A stretch of 64,000 bases of DNA from Helianthus annuus (Eukaryota > Streptophyta > Magnoliopsida > Asterales > Asteraceae), in assembly GCF_002127325.2 (NCBI RefSeq), contig NC_035448.2, positions 5,603,698 to 5,667,697 of the forward strand. Direction: 5' to 3'. The notes beneath the pieces were generated by a model that was not told where the DNA came from, made no database searches, and saw only the letters and a list, made by a program, of their open reading frames with translations. Shown one piece after another: positions 47,620-58,632 of this stretch. The position numbers were made by a program, and so were the translations under genes. Positions within the stretch are counted from its first letter, which is position 1; every line of letters begins with the position of its first letter.

Positions 47620-48951
47620 AACACAGCTGTATGAATCTGAATGATAAAACACATTTGTATGAATCTACTTGCTGTTAAAACACAGTTGTATGAATCTGAA
47701 TGCTAAAACACAACTGTATGAATCTGCTTGCTGTTAAAACACACCTGTATGAATCTGAATGCTAAAACACAACTGTATGAATCTGCTTGCTGTTAAAACA
47801 CAACTGTATGAATCTGAATGCTAAAACACAACTGTATGAATCTGCTTGCTGTTAAAACACAATTGTATGAATCTGAATGCTAAAACACAACTGTATGGAT
47901 CTGCTTGCTGTTAAAACACAACTGTATGAATCTGAATAATAAAACACAGCTGTATGAATCTGCTTGCTGTTAAAACACATCACCAAGAACAAACTGTTAA
48001 AACACAGTACCAAGAACATGCTGATAGATTCCAGCAAGAAAACGAAGGAATGATTGATATTACGTGAGATCAGAAATCGAAAACAAAAAATTCTGAAATT
48101 TATGTATAGTTAGTTATTGAAGATAATTTCCTAAAATAAAAATAGATTGTGAAAGTACATAAATGCCCTTTTAGATAAAATCCTTCAATGCCACATGTCG
48201 CGTTCTTATTGCTTCCTAGACTTTCTAGGAAAAACACACTTTCCACCCAACTACTACTCTAAATTAAATATATGTGATTTTATTTTCTAATTTTACTATA
48301 GTTCTATCGCGATGATCATACTGATGCCACAAATTATTTCTAGATATATTTTTTTAACTAAAATAGTGTACGTAATCTTAAAAATTCTTTTAAAAATATT
48401 CATATTGTTGTTGATGATCATCACTATCTTTGATATTTTTTTATTTTAATTTAATTTTAATATCATTATTATTAAACATAGGAGATAAGTTTAAAAATTA
48501 TTATTTAATAGGAAATAAAAAATTGAAAAATAATGGCAAGAAGTATAAGAAAGTGACATGTGTCCTAAAAAGATTTTCGTTTATTAGTATAGTAAGAACT
48601 ATGCTATTGATAAATCTAGACGGATATAAATTAAATGAGTTATATAGAGTAGGGTTCCTACGGAAAGTGTGTTTTCCTAGAAAGTCTGGGAAGCGATCTT
48701 GTCCATCCGATTGGTGTGTTTAAGGGTTGAGATTAAATCAATTGCAATCTTGTAATAATTAACTATATTGAATAGATTGTTTTAAATGAGTAGGGGCAAT
48801 TTCGTCCTTATGTGTGTTTTAAACCAATCAAAAATAACCGTCAGAGATATCACATCTTCTTAATACACGACAATTTCCCTCTCTCTCTCTCTTTCTCTCT
48901 CTAAACCCAAATTCGGAAACCCCCAAAATCATACCAAAAATACCTAAAATC

Positions 48952-49298
48952 ATGGATGAAGATAAGAGATTTTCCTTGTTCCATATACGTAAGATCAAGC
49001 TTTCATTGTACTGCGTGTTTTTCAAAGCGATTACGGGTGATTCTTGTTTGTAATTGACGGTATTTTGCTGGTTGCAGGGAAGAGATTCAAAAAGCAGGAA
49101 ACTTTGGAAAGGATAGATAGCAGCGGAACAGTTACCGGAAGCCGATCGAAAGCTGGGGCGAAATCTGCTGATGTAAAACACATTTGTATGAATCTGCTTG
49201 CTGTTAAAACACAGTTGTATGAATCTGAATTGCTGTTAAAACACAGCTGTATGAATCTGAATGATAAAACACATTTGTATGAATATGCTTGCTGTTAA
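48952..49298 (+). CDS. Small putative two-exon gene, tandem copy 4
   Basis: Exons 48952-48988 and 49078-49298, same structure and protein as the others. Confidence 0.4.
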
Positions 49299-50302
49299 AA
49301 CACAGCTGTATGAATCTGAATGATAAAACACATTTGTATGAATCTACTTGCTGTTAAAACACAGTTGTATGAATCTGAATGCTAAAACACAACTGTATGA
49401 ATCTGCTTGCTGTTAAAACACACCTGTATGAATCTGAATGCTAAAACACAACTGTATGAATCTGCTTGCTGTTAAAACACAACTGTATGAATCTGAATGC
49501 TAAAACACAACTGTATGAATCTGCTTGCTGTTAAAACACAATTGTATGAATCTGAATGCTAAAACACAACTGTATGGATCTGCTTGCTGTTAAAACACAA
49601 CTGTATGAATCTGAATAATAAAACACAGCTGTATGAATCTGCTTGCTGTTAAAACACATCACCAAGAACAAACTGTTAAAACACAGTACCAAGAACATGC
49701 TGATAGATTCCAGCAAGAAAACGAAGGAATGATTGATATTACGTGAGATCAGAAATCGAAAACAAAAAATTCTGAAATTTATGTATAGTTAGTTATTGAA
49801 GATAATTTCCTAAAATAAAAATAGATTGTGAAAGTACATAAATGCCCTTTTAGATAAAATCCTTCAATGCCACATGTCGCGTTCTTATTGCTTCCTAGAC
49901 TTTCTAGGAAAAACACACTTTCCACCCAACTACTACTCTAAATTAAATATATGTGATTTTATTTTCTAATTTTACTATAGTTCTATCGCGATGATCATAC
50001 TGATGCCACAAATTATTTCTAGATATATTTTTTTAACTAAAATAGTGTACGTAATCTTAAAAATTCTTTTAAAAATATTCATATTGTTGTTGATGATCAT
50101 CACTATCTTTGATATTTTTTTATTTTAATTTAATTTTAATATCATTATTATTAAACATAGGAGATAAGTTTAAAAATTATTATTTAATAGGAAATAAAAA
50201 ATTGAAAAATAATGGCAAGAAGTATAAGAAAGTGACATGTGTCCTAAAAAGATTTTCGTTTATTAGTATAGTAAGATAAGATAAGATTGGTTGTGATTCA
50301 AA

Positions 50303-51342
50303 TCTTTATATATAATAAAAGAACAAAGGTTGGGACACTTGTCCCCTCCACATTCAATTAAGACACATGTCAACCCCACCTTTAATTTGCTAACGTGTTT
50401 ATCATCTAGACTATCCACGCTATCCACGCTCCTGGACCGGGTTTTCTTTTGTAGAGAGAGAAAGAGAGAACAAGAAAGGAAGAGTTCCAGAGAAAGAACC
50501 TCATCACCAAATACCCATTTCATCGCCTCCCTTTTAGATCTGAGACCCTACAACGCTCTCTCTCAAATTCATGTCCGCCATCGCAACAATAACCACCGCT
50601 GAAACCAGTTGCAACCATCTTCCATCGATCTTGCTGCTAGGGTTCAACCATCTTCCACCGCTGAAACCGGTTGCAACCATCTTCCATGGATAAAAATTAT
50701 GTCCGTACCCCAAGCATGTGTTGCTTCAAATGTGAAGGTTTGATTTAGTTTATTTAAGACCTTTTTTCTATATTTTATTATGATATCAAGCAATTTGCTT
50801 TGAAGTTCAATTTTAGGGTTTGATTTCTTTGCGTATTGTATCCATACTGCCATCAAGATTTTTGCTTTATGTTTTCTTTGAAGTTAGATATAAATTTGTA
50901 GATTCATTTTTTTTCATATATTTATTTACTATTTTTTTAATTATGCAAATTGGAACTGCTTAAGTCCTTGAGCGACTTTGTGGAAAGTACTGGTCGATTT
51001 TGAATTTGAGTAAATTCGTTGTGTTTGTGTTGTTTAGGGGGGATTTTTTTTTTTTTTTTGCTGTCATGTCTTTAAATATAATCATCATTAGCTTTTATAT
51101 AAAAGGAAAAGCTACATAAATGAAAGATGGATTTAAATGGTTAAATGAGGTAGATTGAAAAAAAGGAAACACACCTTGTGGTTCCAAATGGACAAAGTGA
51201 AAGAAAGAGTAAGGCATAATGTAGTAGAAAAGGGAATTTTAAGAAGAATGGAAATACTTCTACATGATTTAAAAGTCTTCTCATAATAAGCCTGGTAAAA
51301 TTGAACAGGACAGGTTGGGTATTGGGTCTTAACAAATTTTAG
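50303..51342 (+). other. 5' part of the Helitron, captured leader-like sequence
   Basis: Contains a GAGAGAGAAAGAGAG tract and a C/T-rich stretch with ATG near 50571 opening a short frame (MSAIATITTAETS). Local direct repeats of ACCATCTTCCAYCG and CCGCTGAAACC(A/G)GTTGC occur at 50595-50685. After that come intron-like T-rich runs. The source gene is not identified. Confidence 0.4.
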
Positions 51343-51419
51343 CCAAAACAGGAATCAATAGTTGGTGGTGTACAAACAATGCTTTAGAATAGTAGAGGAC
51401 AAGTTTCACGATGGATATG
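51343..51419 (+). pseudogene. OEP80/Omp85-like pseudo-exon a
   Basis: A 77-bp exon between AAATTTTAG and GTAAGT, reading ...RIVEDKFHDGYG with an in-frame TAG upstream. It joins in frame (through a split Gly codon) to the exon at 58633-58715. The pair resembles the POTRA region of the plant chloroplast outer-envelope protein OEP80/SAM50 family of beta-barrel assembly proteins. The internal stop and lack of the rest of the gene show that it is a captured fragment. Confidence 0.6.
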
Positions 51420-51444
51420 GTAAGTTCTCCATGGACATTATTAT

Positions 51445-52331
51445 TGAAGGGGTAAGGTCCCAAAAACCTCATAAAAAGGATTTGAGACCATACCACAAAC
51501 TGGCCTTTCAACCTTTTAACCTTGCGCGGCCGCGCATTGGTCTCACAAAAGGGAGAAAGTAATCAACAAGCTATAGTCGCGCGCCCAAAGGAAAGCATAA
51601 AATCCTTGCGCCTTCTTCCATTAGCAAAGGATTAAAATCCTAAAGATCAACACTTCCGCCCAAATATCCAAACTTGGATATCATTTTGCCCAGACTTGGG
51701 ATTTATTCATCTGTGTCCACACAGTAAGGTGTCACACTAGATTACAACAGTAATCTTCTAGAAAGAATATGATCGTGCACCACCCAGACGGTTATAACCG
51801 TCTGGACACGTGTCATTACCACAAGCATCCCTGAAATCACAACAAAAGCATGCAATTGAAGAATGATCTCCACTTAAATCACTTTCCACGTGGCAATCCC
51901 CCAGCCATAGATCAAACCACGATCCGTGTGCATTCACATCGGATCGAGGTAACTTAACGTGGGATTAAATAACTTAACGGAAGGAAAAATAACCGCGACG
52001 GCGTTAACATCTTCCGTCATCTTTTCAATAACAGGTTTTCCCTCCCAAACTCCCGGCTATAAATACGAGAACTGTTCAGGTATAAACTCAGATCACATTC
52101 ACCTCTCACTTACTTTATCTTCTCCATTACCAATACTTATTCTCACACCGGAGTCGGGTCAAGGAGAGAACCCTCTTCTCCCCTTGGCGAGGCTAATGGT
52201 GCTCTGTTTTGCAGAATCACCGGAGAAGAAGTTCGACAGCAACTGAATCAACCGAGAGAGAGCTAACACTTTTATGCGGAATCAAACCCCCTAGATATCT
52301 CGGTTCCGACCATTTATCTAGTGTTTCTTCA
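51445..52331 (+). repeat. 5' LTR of element C
   Basis: Carries a TATA box (TATAAAT at 52058-52064), G-box-like CACGTG cores (in GACACGTGTC near 51806-51815 and CCACGTGG near 51888), repeated AACTTAACG words, and a 22-bp perfect palindrome at 51784-51805. These sit upstream of the TATA box in the U3 position and look like a promoter able to respond to host transcription factors. That last point is inference from motif type. Confidence 0.9.
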
Positions 52332-52343
52332 TTGGCGCCCACC
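52332..52343 (+). other. Primer-binding site of element C (tRNA-Arg-like)
   Basis: TTGGCGCCCACCG immediately follows the LTR and matches the first 12 or so bases of the TGGCGCCCACCGTGGGG site common in Tat elements; the rest diverges. Confidence 0.65.
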
Positions 52344-52410
52344 GTTTTCTCAGTTTTTCTAGTTTCTACCTCGTTTCGATTCAGTTCATTCCATTTTTCT
52401 GTTTTTGCAC

Positions 52411-54825
52411 ATGGCAGAAAATTCACCTTCTCACCGACAAACTGGTCCTCGACCAAACATCGGAAACAATTTCCAAATAGAAGGATCCCCAGAACATTGG
52501 GTTAACAGATACCAAGCTGCTTTAAACACAATCGTTATGCAAATCGCCAGATCTGATTTCCCAAACGTCAGATCTGGAGAAGAAATCAACACTACAGAAT
52601 CGGACCCATCAAACCCACCTTGGGGGGACGTCCAATCCAGCCAATACAGAGATAGCAGTTATCAGAAACAAATACACATGGTTCAAGGAGGTCCGTCACG
52701 AAGACCAAATAAACGGAACTATGATCAACATTGGAGAGAACAGCAAGTCGTGTTCCCTGTTGTTCCTGGGGGCCCTCAGGAAGAACGACCAGTGATTATC
52801 ACTGGTATTTTTGGTCATTACCGAACGGACTATATGTTCATAGATCCAGGTAGCTCGATGGACATCATATACGAACAGTGCTTTAAACAGCTCGATTCAG
52901 AAGATAAAGCACGTTTGGAACCGGTCGATTTTCCCCTCACCGGATTCTGTAATGAAGCTGTATTCCCATTAGGGCAAATCGCTTTCCCGGTGACTTTATC
53001 AGATGGCAAACATTCACGAACAGTTACAGTCAATTTCATGGTCATGCCAGCAACATCACGACATGATGTTTTGCTCGGGAGAAGGTCACAAAGAGAGTTC
53101 AGCATGATCACTTCCATTCCACATGCTGCTTGTGGATTTCCGACAGAAACCGGCGTTGCAATTCTCTATTCAAGCAAAGAAGTCATGTCCGTGGACGACG
53201 AACCACCAGCAAAGGTAGTCAAACCTTCGGCACCAAACGAACCAGAGAAATGGGTTCTGAACAATGAGTACCCAGAGCAGACCATTTTGCTAGGACAAGC
53301 CATTTCACCAGCAACACGCATACAACTAAAAGAATTGTTGTTTAACAACAAAGATATATTTGCCTGGTGCCCAGCAGACATGACTAGGGTTCCACGCTAC
53401 ATCGCGCAACATTGTCTAAACATCAAACCATCAGTAGAACCTGCTGCTCAGGGGAGGCATAGCTTCAGTGAAGAAAAAGCAAAAGCGATGGATGAGCAAG
53501 TAACAGAGTTACTCAATGCGGGAATATTGCGCGAAGTAAAATACCATACATGGGTTGCCAACCCAGTGATGGTACAAAAACATAGCGGCGGATGGAGAAT
53601 GTGTGTCGATTTCAAGGACCTAAACAAAGCATGCCCCAAAGATTGCTACGCACTCCCAGAGATAGACAAAAAAGTCGACTCTCTGGCATCATTCAGATGG
53701 AAATGCTTTCTCGACTGTTATAAGGGTTATCACCAGGTCCAGATGAAAAAAGAAGACAAAGACAAAACCGCGTTCCGCACAGATAAAGGCATCTACTGCT
53801 ACACGAAAATGCCGTTTGGTTTGCGCAACGCAGGCGCAACTTATCAACGCCTAATGGACACAGTCTTTAGCGAGGATATTGGCAAAACTGTCGAAGTATA
53901 CATGGATGACCTCGTCATCATGAGCCATGAAGAAGAGACAATGCTCAACAATATCCAGCGCACGTTCGATTCCTTACGTAGCGTGAACTTAAAACTTAAC
54001 CCAACAAAATGCTCCTTCGGCATGGAAGAAGGAAAACTTTTGGGTTTTATAGTAACAAGAGACGGCTTTAAGGTCAATCCAGAAAAAGTGCAGGCCATCC
54101 AGCTAATGCCGTCACCTGCAACAGTCAAAGAAATGCAAAGGCTCGCCGGACGATTAGCAGCTCTGAACAGATTCTTGGCTAATCATGCGGCAAAATCTTA
54201 TCCATTTATCAGTACGCTGCGAAACTGCGGAAAGAAGACTCCTTTTCAATGGACGCCTGAAGCAGAAGCAGCATTTAAGCAAATGAAAGAATGTTTAATT
54301 CAGCTACCAACACTGACCGCGCCAAAAGAAAAAGAACCATTAGTCTTATATCTGTCAGCCGCGGAAGTAGCGGTAGGAGCAGTATTAATGGTAGAACGGG
54401 AAAATATCCAAACTCCAATCTACTATATCAGCAAAATGCTCACTGGCCCCGAAACTCGTTACTCAATGATAGAGAAATTGGTTCTAGCGTTAATACACGC
54501 ATCCAGACGCTTGCGCAGGTACTTCTCAGGCCATGTCATCACAGTTCTCACGAATTATCATTTAGGCCAAATCTTGTCAAAACCTGACGTGGCGGGAAGA
54601 TTAGCTAAATGGGCCATTGAGCTGGGAGGCTACAACATTTTTTACAAACCAAGACCCGCAATCAAAGGGCAAGTTCTAGCAGACTTCACCACTGAAGTTC
54701 CCATCGATAAAATACAAGAATGCGAGGCAATCCAGAACCCAACACCTGTTTTCGACGACAGAGTCTGGACCTTACACACAGATGGTGCTTCCAATGATGA
54801 TGGAGCAGGAGCAGGCTCCGATTAG
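52411..54825 (+). CDS. Pol of element C: protease, reverse transcriptase, RNase H (gag largely missing)
   Basis: ATG at 52411 opens an 804-residue frame. After roughly 90 residues of uncharacterised sequence it enters the usual pre-protease stretch (QGGPSRRPNKR), so the gag core of some hundreds of residues is absent. The protease site reads MFIDPGSSMDI. Reverse transcriptase follows with DFKDLNKACPK and the catalytic YMDD near residue 495-500. A gypsy RNase H domain follows with an altered active site (YLSAAEVAVGAVL, Ser where Asp is expected). The start of an archaeal-type RNase H (HTDGASNDDGAGAG) comes last, where a frameshift ends the frame. The protein cannot be a complete polyprotein. 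Confidence 0.88.
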   Translation: MAENSPSHRQTGPRPNIGNNFQIEGSPEHWVNRYQAALNTIVMQIARSDFPNVRSGEEINTTESDPSNPPWGDVQSSQYRDSSYQKQIHMVQGGPSRRPNKRNYDQHWREQQVVFPVVPGGPQEERPVIITGIFGHYRTDYMFIDPGSSMDIIYEQCFKQLDSEDKARLEPVDFPLTGFCNEAVFPLGQIAFPVTLSDGKHSRTVTVNFMVMPATSRHDVLLGRRSQREFSMITSIPHAACGFPTETGVAILYSSKEVMSVDDEPPAKVVKPSAPNEPEKWVLNNEYPEQTILLGQAISPATRIQLKELLFNNKDIFAWCPADMTRVPRYIAQHCLNIKPSVEPAAQGRHSFSEEKAKAMDEQVTELLNAGILREVKYHTWVANPVMVQKHSGGWRMCVDFKDLNKACPKDCYALPEIDKKVDSLASFRWKCFLDCYKGYHQVQMKKEDKDKTAFRTDKGIYCYTKMPFGLRNAGATYQRLMDTVFSEDIGKTVEVYMDDLVIMSHEEETMLNNIQRTFDSLRSVNLKLNPTKCSFGMEEGKLLGFIVTRDGFKVNPEKVQAIQLMPSPATVKEMQRLAGRLAALNRFLANHAAKSYPFISTLRNCGKKTPFQWTPEAEAAFKQMKECLIQLPTLTAPKEKEPLVLYLSAAEVAVGAVLMVERENIQTPIYYISKMLTGPETRYSMIEKLVLALIHASRRLRRYFSGHVITVLTNYHLGQILSKPDVAGRLAKWAIELGGYNIFYKPRPAIKGQVLADFTTEVPIDKIQECEAIQNPTPVFDDRVWTLHTDGASNDDGAGAGSD

Positions 54826-55226
54826 TCAGTCCGGACAATCACGAACTTACATATGCAATACGATTAGATTTCCAAAGTACCAACAATGAAGCAGAATACG
54901 AAGCATTTTTAGCAGGTCTCCGTCTAGCACTCAAAATGGGGGCAAGAAACCTTGAAGCCAACGTTGACTCAAAGCTAGTAGCTGAACAAGTTAACGGTCG
55001 ATATGATGCGAAGGGGGAAGCTATGGCGTTATACCTTGAACAAGCGCGGATGTTAATCAGCCAATTTTAAACATTCAAAGTCAATCACATAAACAGAAGC
55101 GAGAACAAGCACGCTGACGCGCTAAGCAAGTTAGCTGCTACCAGCTTTAAGCACTTAGCAAAGGAGGTACGCATAGAGGTATTATCCAACCTTTCCATTC
55201 ATCTCAAGCAAGTAAGCTTCATAGAA
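54826..55226 (+). pseudogene. Archaeal-type RNase H remainder of element C, out of frame and with a stop
   Basis: In a shifted frame the reading continues with NNEAEYEAFLAGLRLAL and later ENKHADALSKLA, the expected rest of the second RNase H. A TAA interrupts it at about 55067-55069 (after ISQF). This links the frame ending at 54825 with the integrase frame beginning at 55227. Confidence 0.8.
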
Positions 55227-56372
55227 ATGGGAGATCCATCCTGGATGTCTCCAATTATTTTGTACCTTCAACACGGAAAACTGCATGAAGGAAAAGCAGA
55301 AGCCCGAAAAATACAACACAAAGCAATAAACTACGAGATGGCGGATGGCGTCCTTTATCGAAAATCATTCATGGGCCCATTACTACGCTGTGTTGATAAA
55401 ATAGACGCCCAATACCTAGTCAGAGAAATCCACGAAGGATTATGCGGGATACACGCGGGACCGCGCATGGTTGTGGCAAAAAAAATGAGCGCCGGATACT
55501 ACTGGCCAGGAATGCACATGGACGCAGTTGATCTTTTAATAAGATGCGAGGCATGTCAACGCCATGCACCAAAGACACTTCGACCCAAAAACCCGCTAAT
55601 TCCCGTTACTTCCGCCTGGCCATTCCAACAGTGGGGCATTGATCTTGTTGGCCCATTTCCTGACGCGCCGGGTGCAGTAAAATTCATCATCGTCGCGGTG
55701 GACTACTTCATAAAATGGGTAGAAGCTAAAGCTTTGGCCTCAACAACAGCAATGGTAATCCGCAAATTTATATGGGAACATATCATTTGCAGATTTGGGT
55801 TACCATTGCGCATTATTTCCGACAATGGTACAAACTTCGCCGCGGAAGATCTTCAAAAATGGTTCAAAGAAATGAAGATCGAGCACAACTTTGCCTCCGT
55901 TGCGCATCCTCAAGCGAACGGTCAGGTAGAAAGCATAAACAAACAAATCGTTGACGGCATAAAAGCGCGACTTGGGACAACGCGCAGAGGGTGGGTTGAC
56001 GAACTTCCCAGCATCCTTTGGGCGCATCGAACAATGCCAAAGACTAGCACCAGAGAAACTCCGTTCAGTCTAGTCTATGGGTCTGAGGCTGCCATTCCAG
56101 CTGAGATAGGTTTACCATCACCGCGCATGTTAGCCATGGAAAAACAGAGCAATGAACAAGAGCGAAGAATGGATTTGGATCTTCTGGAAGAGAGGCGCGA
56201 GAACGCTGCCATAACGGAAGCAAGGTACAAATCCAAGCTCGAAAAGTATTACAATGCGCGTGCGTGTTTGCACCTTTGTCCCCGGCGATTTTGTTTTACG
56301 CGACAACGAGGCGTCAAACGCCGAAAAGCCCGGCAAATTAGCGCCAAGGTGGGAAGGACCATACGTCATTAA
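55227..56372 (+). pseudogene. Integrase of element C, C-terminus frameshifted
   Basis: Open for 381 codons. Zinc-binding part: His/His around HEGLCGIHAG and Cys pair in RCEACQRHA. Catalytic core: GIDLVGPFP (first Asp), ISDNGTNF (second Asp) and HPQANGQVE (Glu). After YYNAR near 56262 the reading leaves the conserved GDFVLR-type tail, which continues in another frame, so a frameshift removes the proper C-terminus. In an intact relative this would be joined to the upstream pol frame, so translation here is doubtful. Confidence 0.85.
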
Positions 56373-56952
56373 CGAGGTCTTAGGCAAAGGGCATATACCC
56401 TAAAAAGGATCGATGGGACCCTAGTTCCCCGTACCTGGAACGCACAACAGTTGCGCAGGTGTTACATATGAACCAAGTCTACAAAAGCGGAAAGAACATA
56501 CAGGCAATGTATTTCTTTATTATGTCTTGCATCACAAGCCTTGCGCTTTTATCAATACAAACATCATTTTACTTACATCACTGTTTATTACAAATTGCAT
56601 GTAATTTCTTTGGGTCGCGCGAAAACGATATGGTCAAACATTGTACACCTCATGAACAGTCTAAAAACAAACAAGCTATTGTGCCTTTTAGACAAACGTT
56701 CACACATGAGCACAATACCATCCCTCATTCGCCTTACCTATCCAAAAGTAATTATACACATGCAACATATTGTAATCCACACATACAAGAATTAAACCCT
56801 ACGGGAATAGAGGTATATCACAATATACATCATCAAAAAAGTGTAACATAACCACTTAACAAGATTATAGCAATGATCTTCAAAATTTTTTTTCCAAAAG
56901 CTTACAAAAAAGCATTTAACAAAAGACAAAAACTGGTCCTAAGGTTAAACAC

Positions 56953-57500
56953 CTAACCAGCACCGGAATCATCATCAGCAACAGACACCTGCTCACTCCG
57001 ATGAATTTTCCGGCGTCGATACACTAACCGGCATTCTCCTTTTTGAAGCATCGGGAACCGAGTCATCAACCCATCGACATCCAACATAATATTAGCTCCA
57101 GCAGCAACATCAGTATGCTGAAGAACCTTGCAGTCAGAATCAACAACCGCCAGAGGAGTAGGTTCGACCAACTTCTTTACCGGAATAATAGTAAGTGGTG
57201 GTGAACGAGAAAGAAGTACGAGACCTTCAGCAGCCTCATACACCCTAAGAACATCCAGCAAGAGACGAGTGTGGTAAGAACGTTTCATCCTTTTTGATAA
57301 GAATCAACTAGCAAGACAAGGTATCTCGAAAATACAGATATATAAAGAAGAACCCAACCTCGAGAAAGGAGAAACCTATCATTAACTGTCAGAATTACAT
57401 CACATCCAAACGGCGCTACAGGAACCAGGGTCATTTTCTCATTAATGAAGTCTGACAAAGCGCCAATACAAATCTCAAGATCAAAGAGAAAAACACCCAC
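56953..57500 (-). CDS. Antisense ORF pair in the 3' region of element C
   Basis: Two frames on the strand opposite to pol: 57500-57285 (71 residues, MGVFLFDLEICIGALSDF...) and 57288-56953 (111 residues, MKRSYHTRLLLDVLRVYEAAE...). They overlap in an ATGA, so they could be one frameshifted gene or two frames. I do not recognise either. The second looks protein-like, with a hydrophobic/basic mixture and an acidic tail (SVADDDSGAG). An antisense ORF downstream of pol is known in the Tat-lineage Grande elements. Whether this is related cannot be told here. Confidence 0.35.
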
Positions 57501-57513
57501 TCTTACTGACAGG

Positions 57514-57521
57514 TGACGTCA
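57514..57521 (-). promoter_or_regulatory. TGACGTCA palindrome (bZIP-type site)
   Basis: Perfect 8-bp palindrome 14 bp upstream of the antisense ATG at 57498-57500, followed by ACGTGTCA-like sequence. It is a typical bZIP recognition motif, but no function is shown. Confidence 0.35.
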
Positions 57522-57671
57522 TTACGTGTCAGAGCATGATTACAAAGTCACATTTTTTCCTTTTCCAACAAAATAAAGCTTCCAAGAGAAGATTTCTTAT
57601 TTTTTCGCGCCCAAAAAGCATTTCTCTCTCTTAAGTCCAGTGCTCCACTTATTTGCATAAGTACAACACTA

Positions 57672-57684
57672 GACTGGGGGGACT
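57672..57684 (+). other. Polypurine tract region of element C
   Basis: GACTGGGGGGACT abuts the 3' LTR at 57685. Confidence 0.7.
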
Positions 57685-58571
57685 TGAAGGGGTAAGGTCC
57701 CAAAAACCTCATAAAAAGGATTTGAGACCACACCACAAACTGGCCTTTCAACCTTTTAACCTTGCGCGGCCGCGCATTGGTCTCACAAAAGGGAGAAAGT
57801 AATCAACAAGCTATAGTCGCGCGCCCAAAGGAAAGCATAAAATCCTTGCGCCTTCTTCCATTAGCAAAGGATTAAAATCCTAAAGATCAACACTTCCGCC
57901 CAAATATCCAAACTTGGATATCATTTTGCCCAGACTTGGGATTTATTCATCTATGTCCACACAGTAAGGTGTCACACTAGATTACAGCAGTAATCTTCTA
58001 GAAATAATATGATCGTGCACCACCCAGACGGTTATAACCGTCTGGACACGTGTCATTACCACAAGCATCCCTGAAATCACAACAAAAGCATGCAATTGAA
58101 GAATGATCTCCACTTAAATCACTTTCCACGTGGCAATCCCCCAGCCATAGATCAAACCACGATCCGTGTGCATTCACATCGGATCGAGGTAACTTAACGT
58201 GGGATTAAAGAACTTAACGGAAGGAAAAATAACCGCGACGGCGTTAACATCTTCCGTCATCTTTTCAATAACAGGTTTTCCCTCCCAAACTCCCGGCTAT
58301 AAATACGAGAACTGTTCAGGTATAAACTCAGATCACATTCACCTCTCACTTACTTTATCTTCTCCATTACCGTTACTTATTCTCACACCAGAGTCGGGTC
58401 AAGGAGAGAACCCTCTTCTCCCCTTGGCGAGGCTAACGGTGCTCTGTTTTGCAGAATCACCGGAGAAGAAGTTCGGCAGCAACTGAATCAACCGAGAGAG
58501 AGCTAACCCTTTTATGCGGAATCAAACCCCCTAGATATCTCGGTTCCGACCATTTATCTAGTGTTTCTTCA
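57685..58571 (+). repeat. 3' LTR of element C
   Basis: 887 bp, same length as the 5' LTR, with the palindrome at 58024-58045 and TATA at 58298-58304 conserved. Confidence 0.92.
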
Positions 58572-58632
58572 ATTATGTAATAAGAGGTTTCATGGGTCAC
58601 TTTATTAACAGTTTTTTTTCCAAGTTATGCAG

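Larger units (their letters stand above)
43558..50275. repeat. Four-copy tandem array of a 1.68-kb unit
   Basis: Copies start at 43558, 45239, 46918 and 48597 (lengths 1681, 1679, 1679, 1679), each beginning AACTATGCTATTG and ending TATAGTAAG. The copies differ by only a handful of bases. Copies 3 and 4 share private changes (one T fewer in the GTGTTTTCC run, TCTTCTTAAT for TCTCCTTAAT), so they are the most recent pair. Each unit holds a MULE-like element plus about 375 bp of flanking DNA including its TSDs, so the amplification came after that insertion. Confidence 0.95.
56373..57671. other. Long 3' non-coding region of element C
   Basis: Between the integrase and the PPT. The only notable content is two antisense frames (57285-57500 and 56953-57288) reported separately. 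A TGACGTCA palindrome lies at 57514-57521, upstream of them. Confidence 0.5.
51445..58571 (+). mobile_element. Element C: Tat-lineage Ty3/gypsy retrotransposon, gag-deleted and frameshifted
   Basis: Two 887-bp LTRs (51445-52331 and 57685-58571) beginning TGAAGGGGTAAGG and ending GTGTTTCTTCA, a perfect TSD ATTAT (51440-51444 and 58572-58576), a PBS starting TGGCGCCCACCG and a PPT. The LTRs differ at about 11 sites (1.2%). Pol is recognisable but broken, most of gag is absent, and there is a second, archaeal-type RNase H as expected for the Tat lineage. It inserted in the intron between the two OEP80-like pseudo-exons of the Helitron. Confidence 0.92.

Noticed and set aside
52411..56372. Endogenous pararetrovirus as the source of RT sequences
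   Set aside because: The domain order protease-RT-RNase H-integrase, LTRs, PBS and 5-bp TSD show Ty3/gypsy LTR retrotransposons; no movement protein or coat region of that kind is present.
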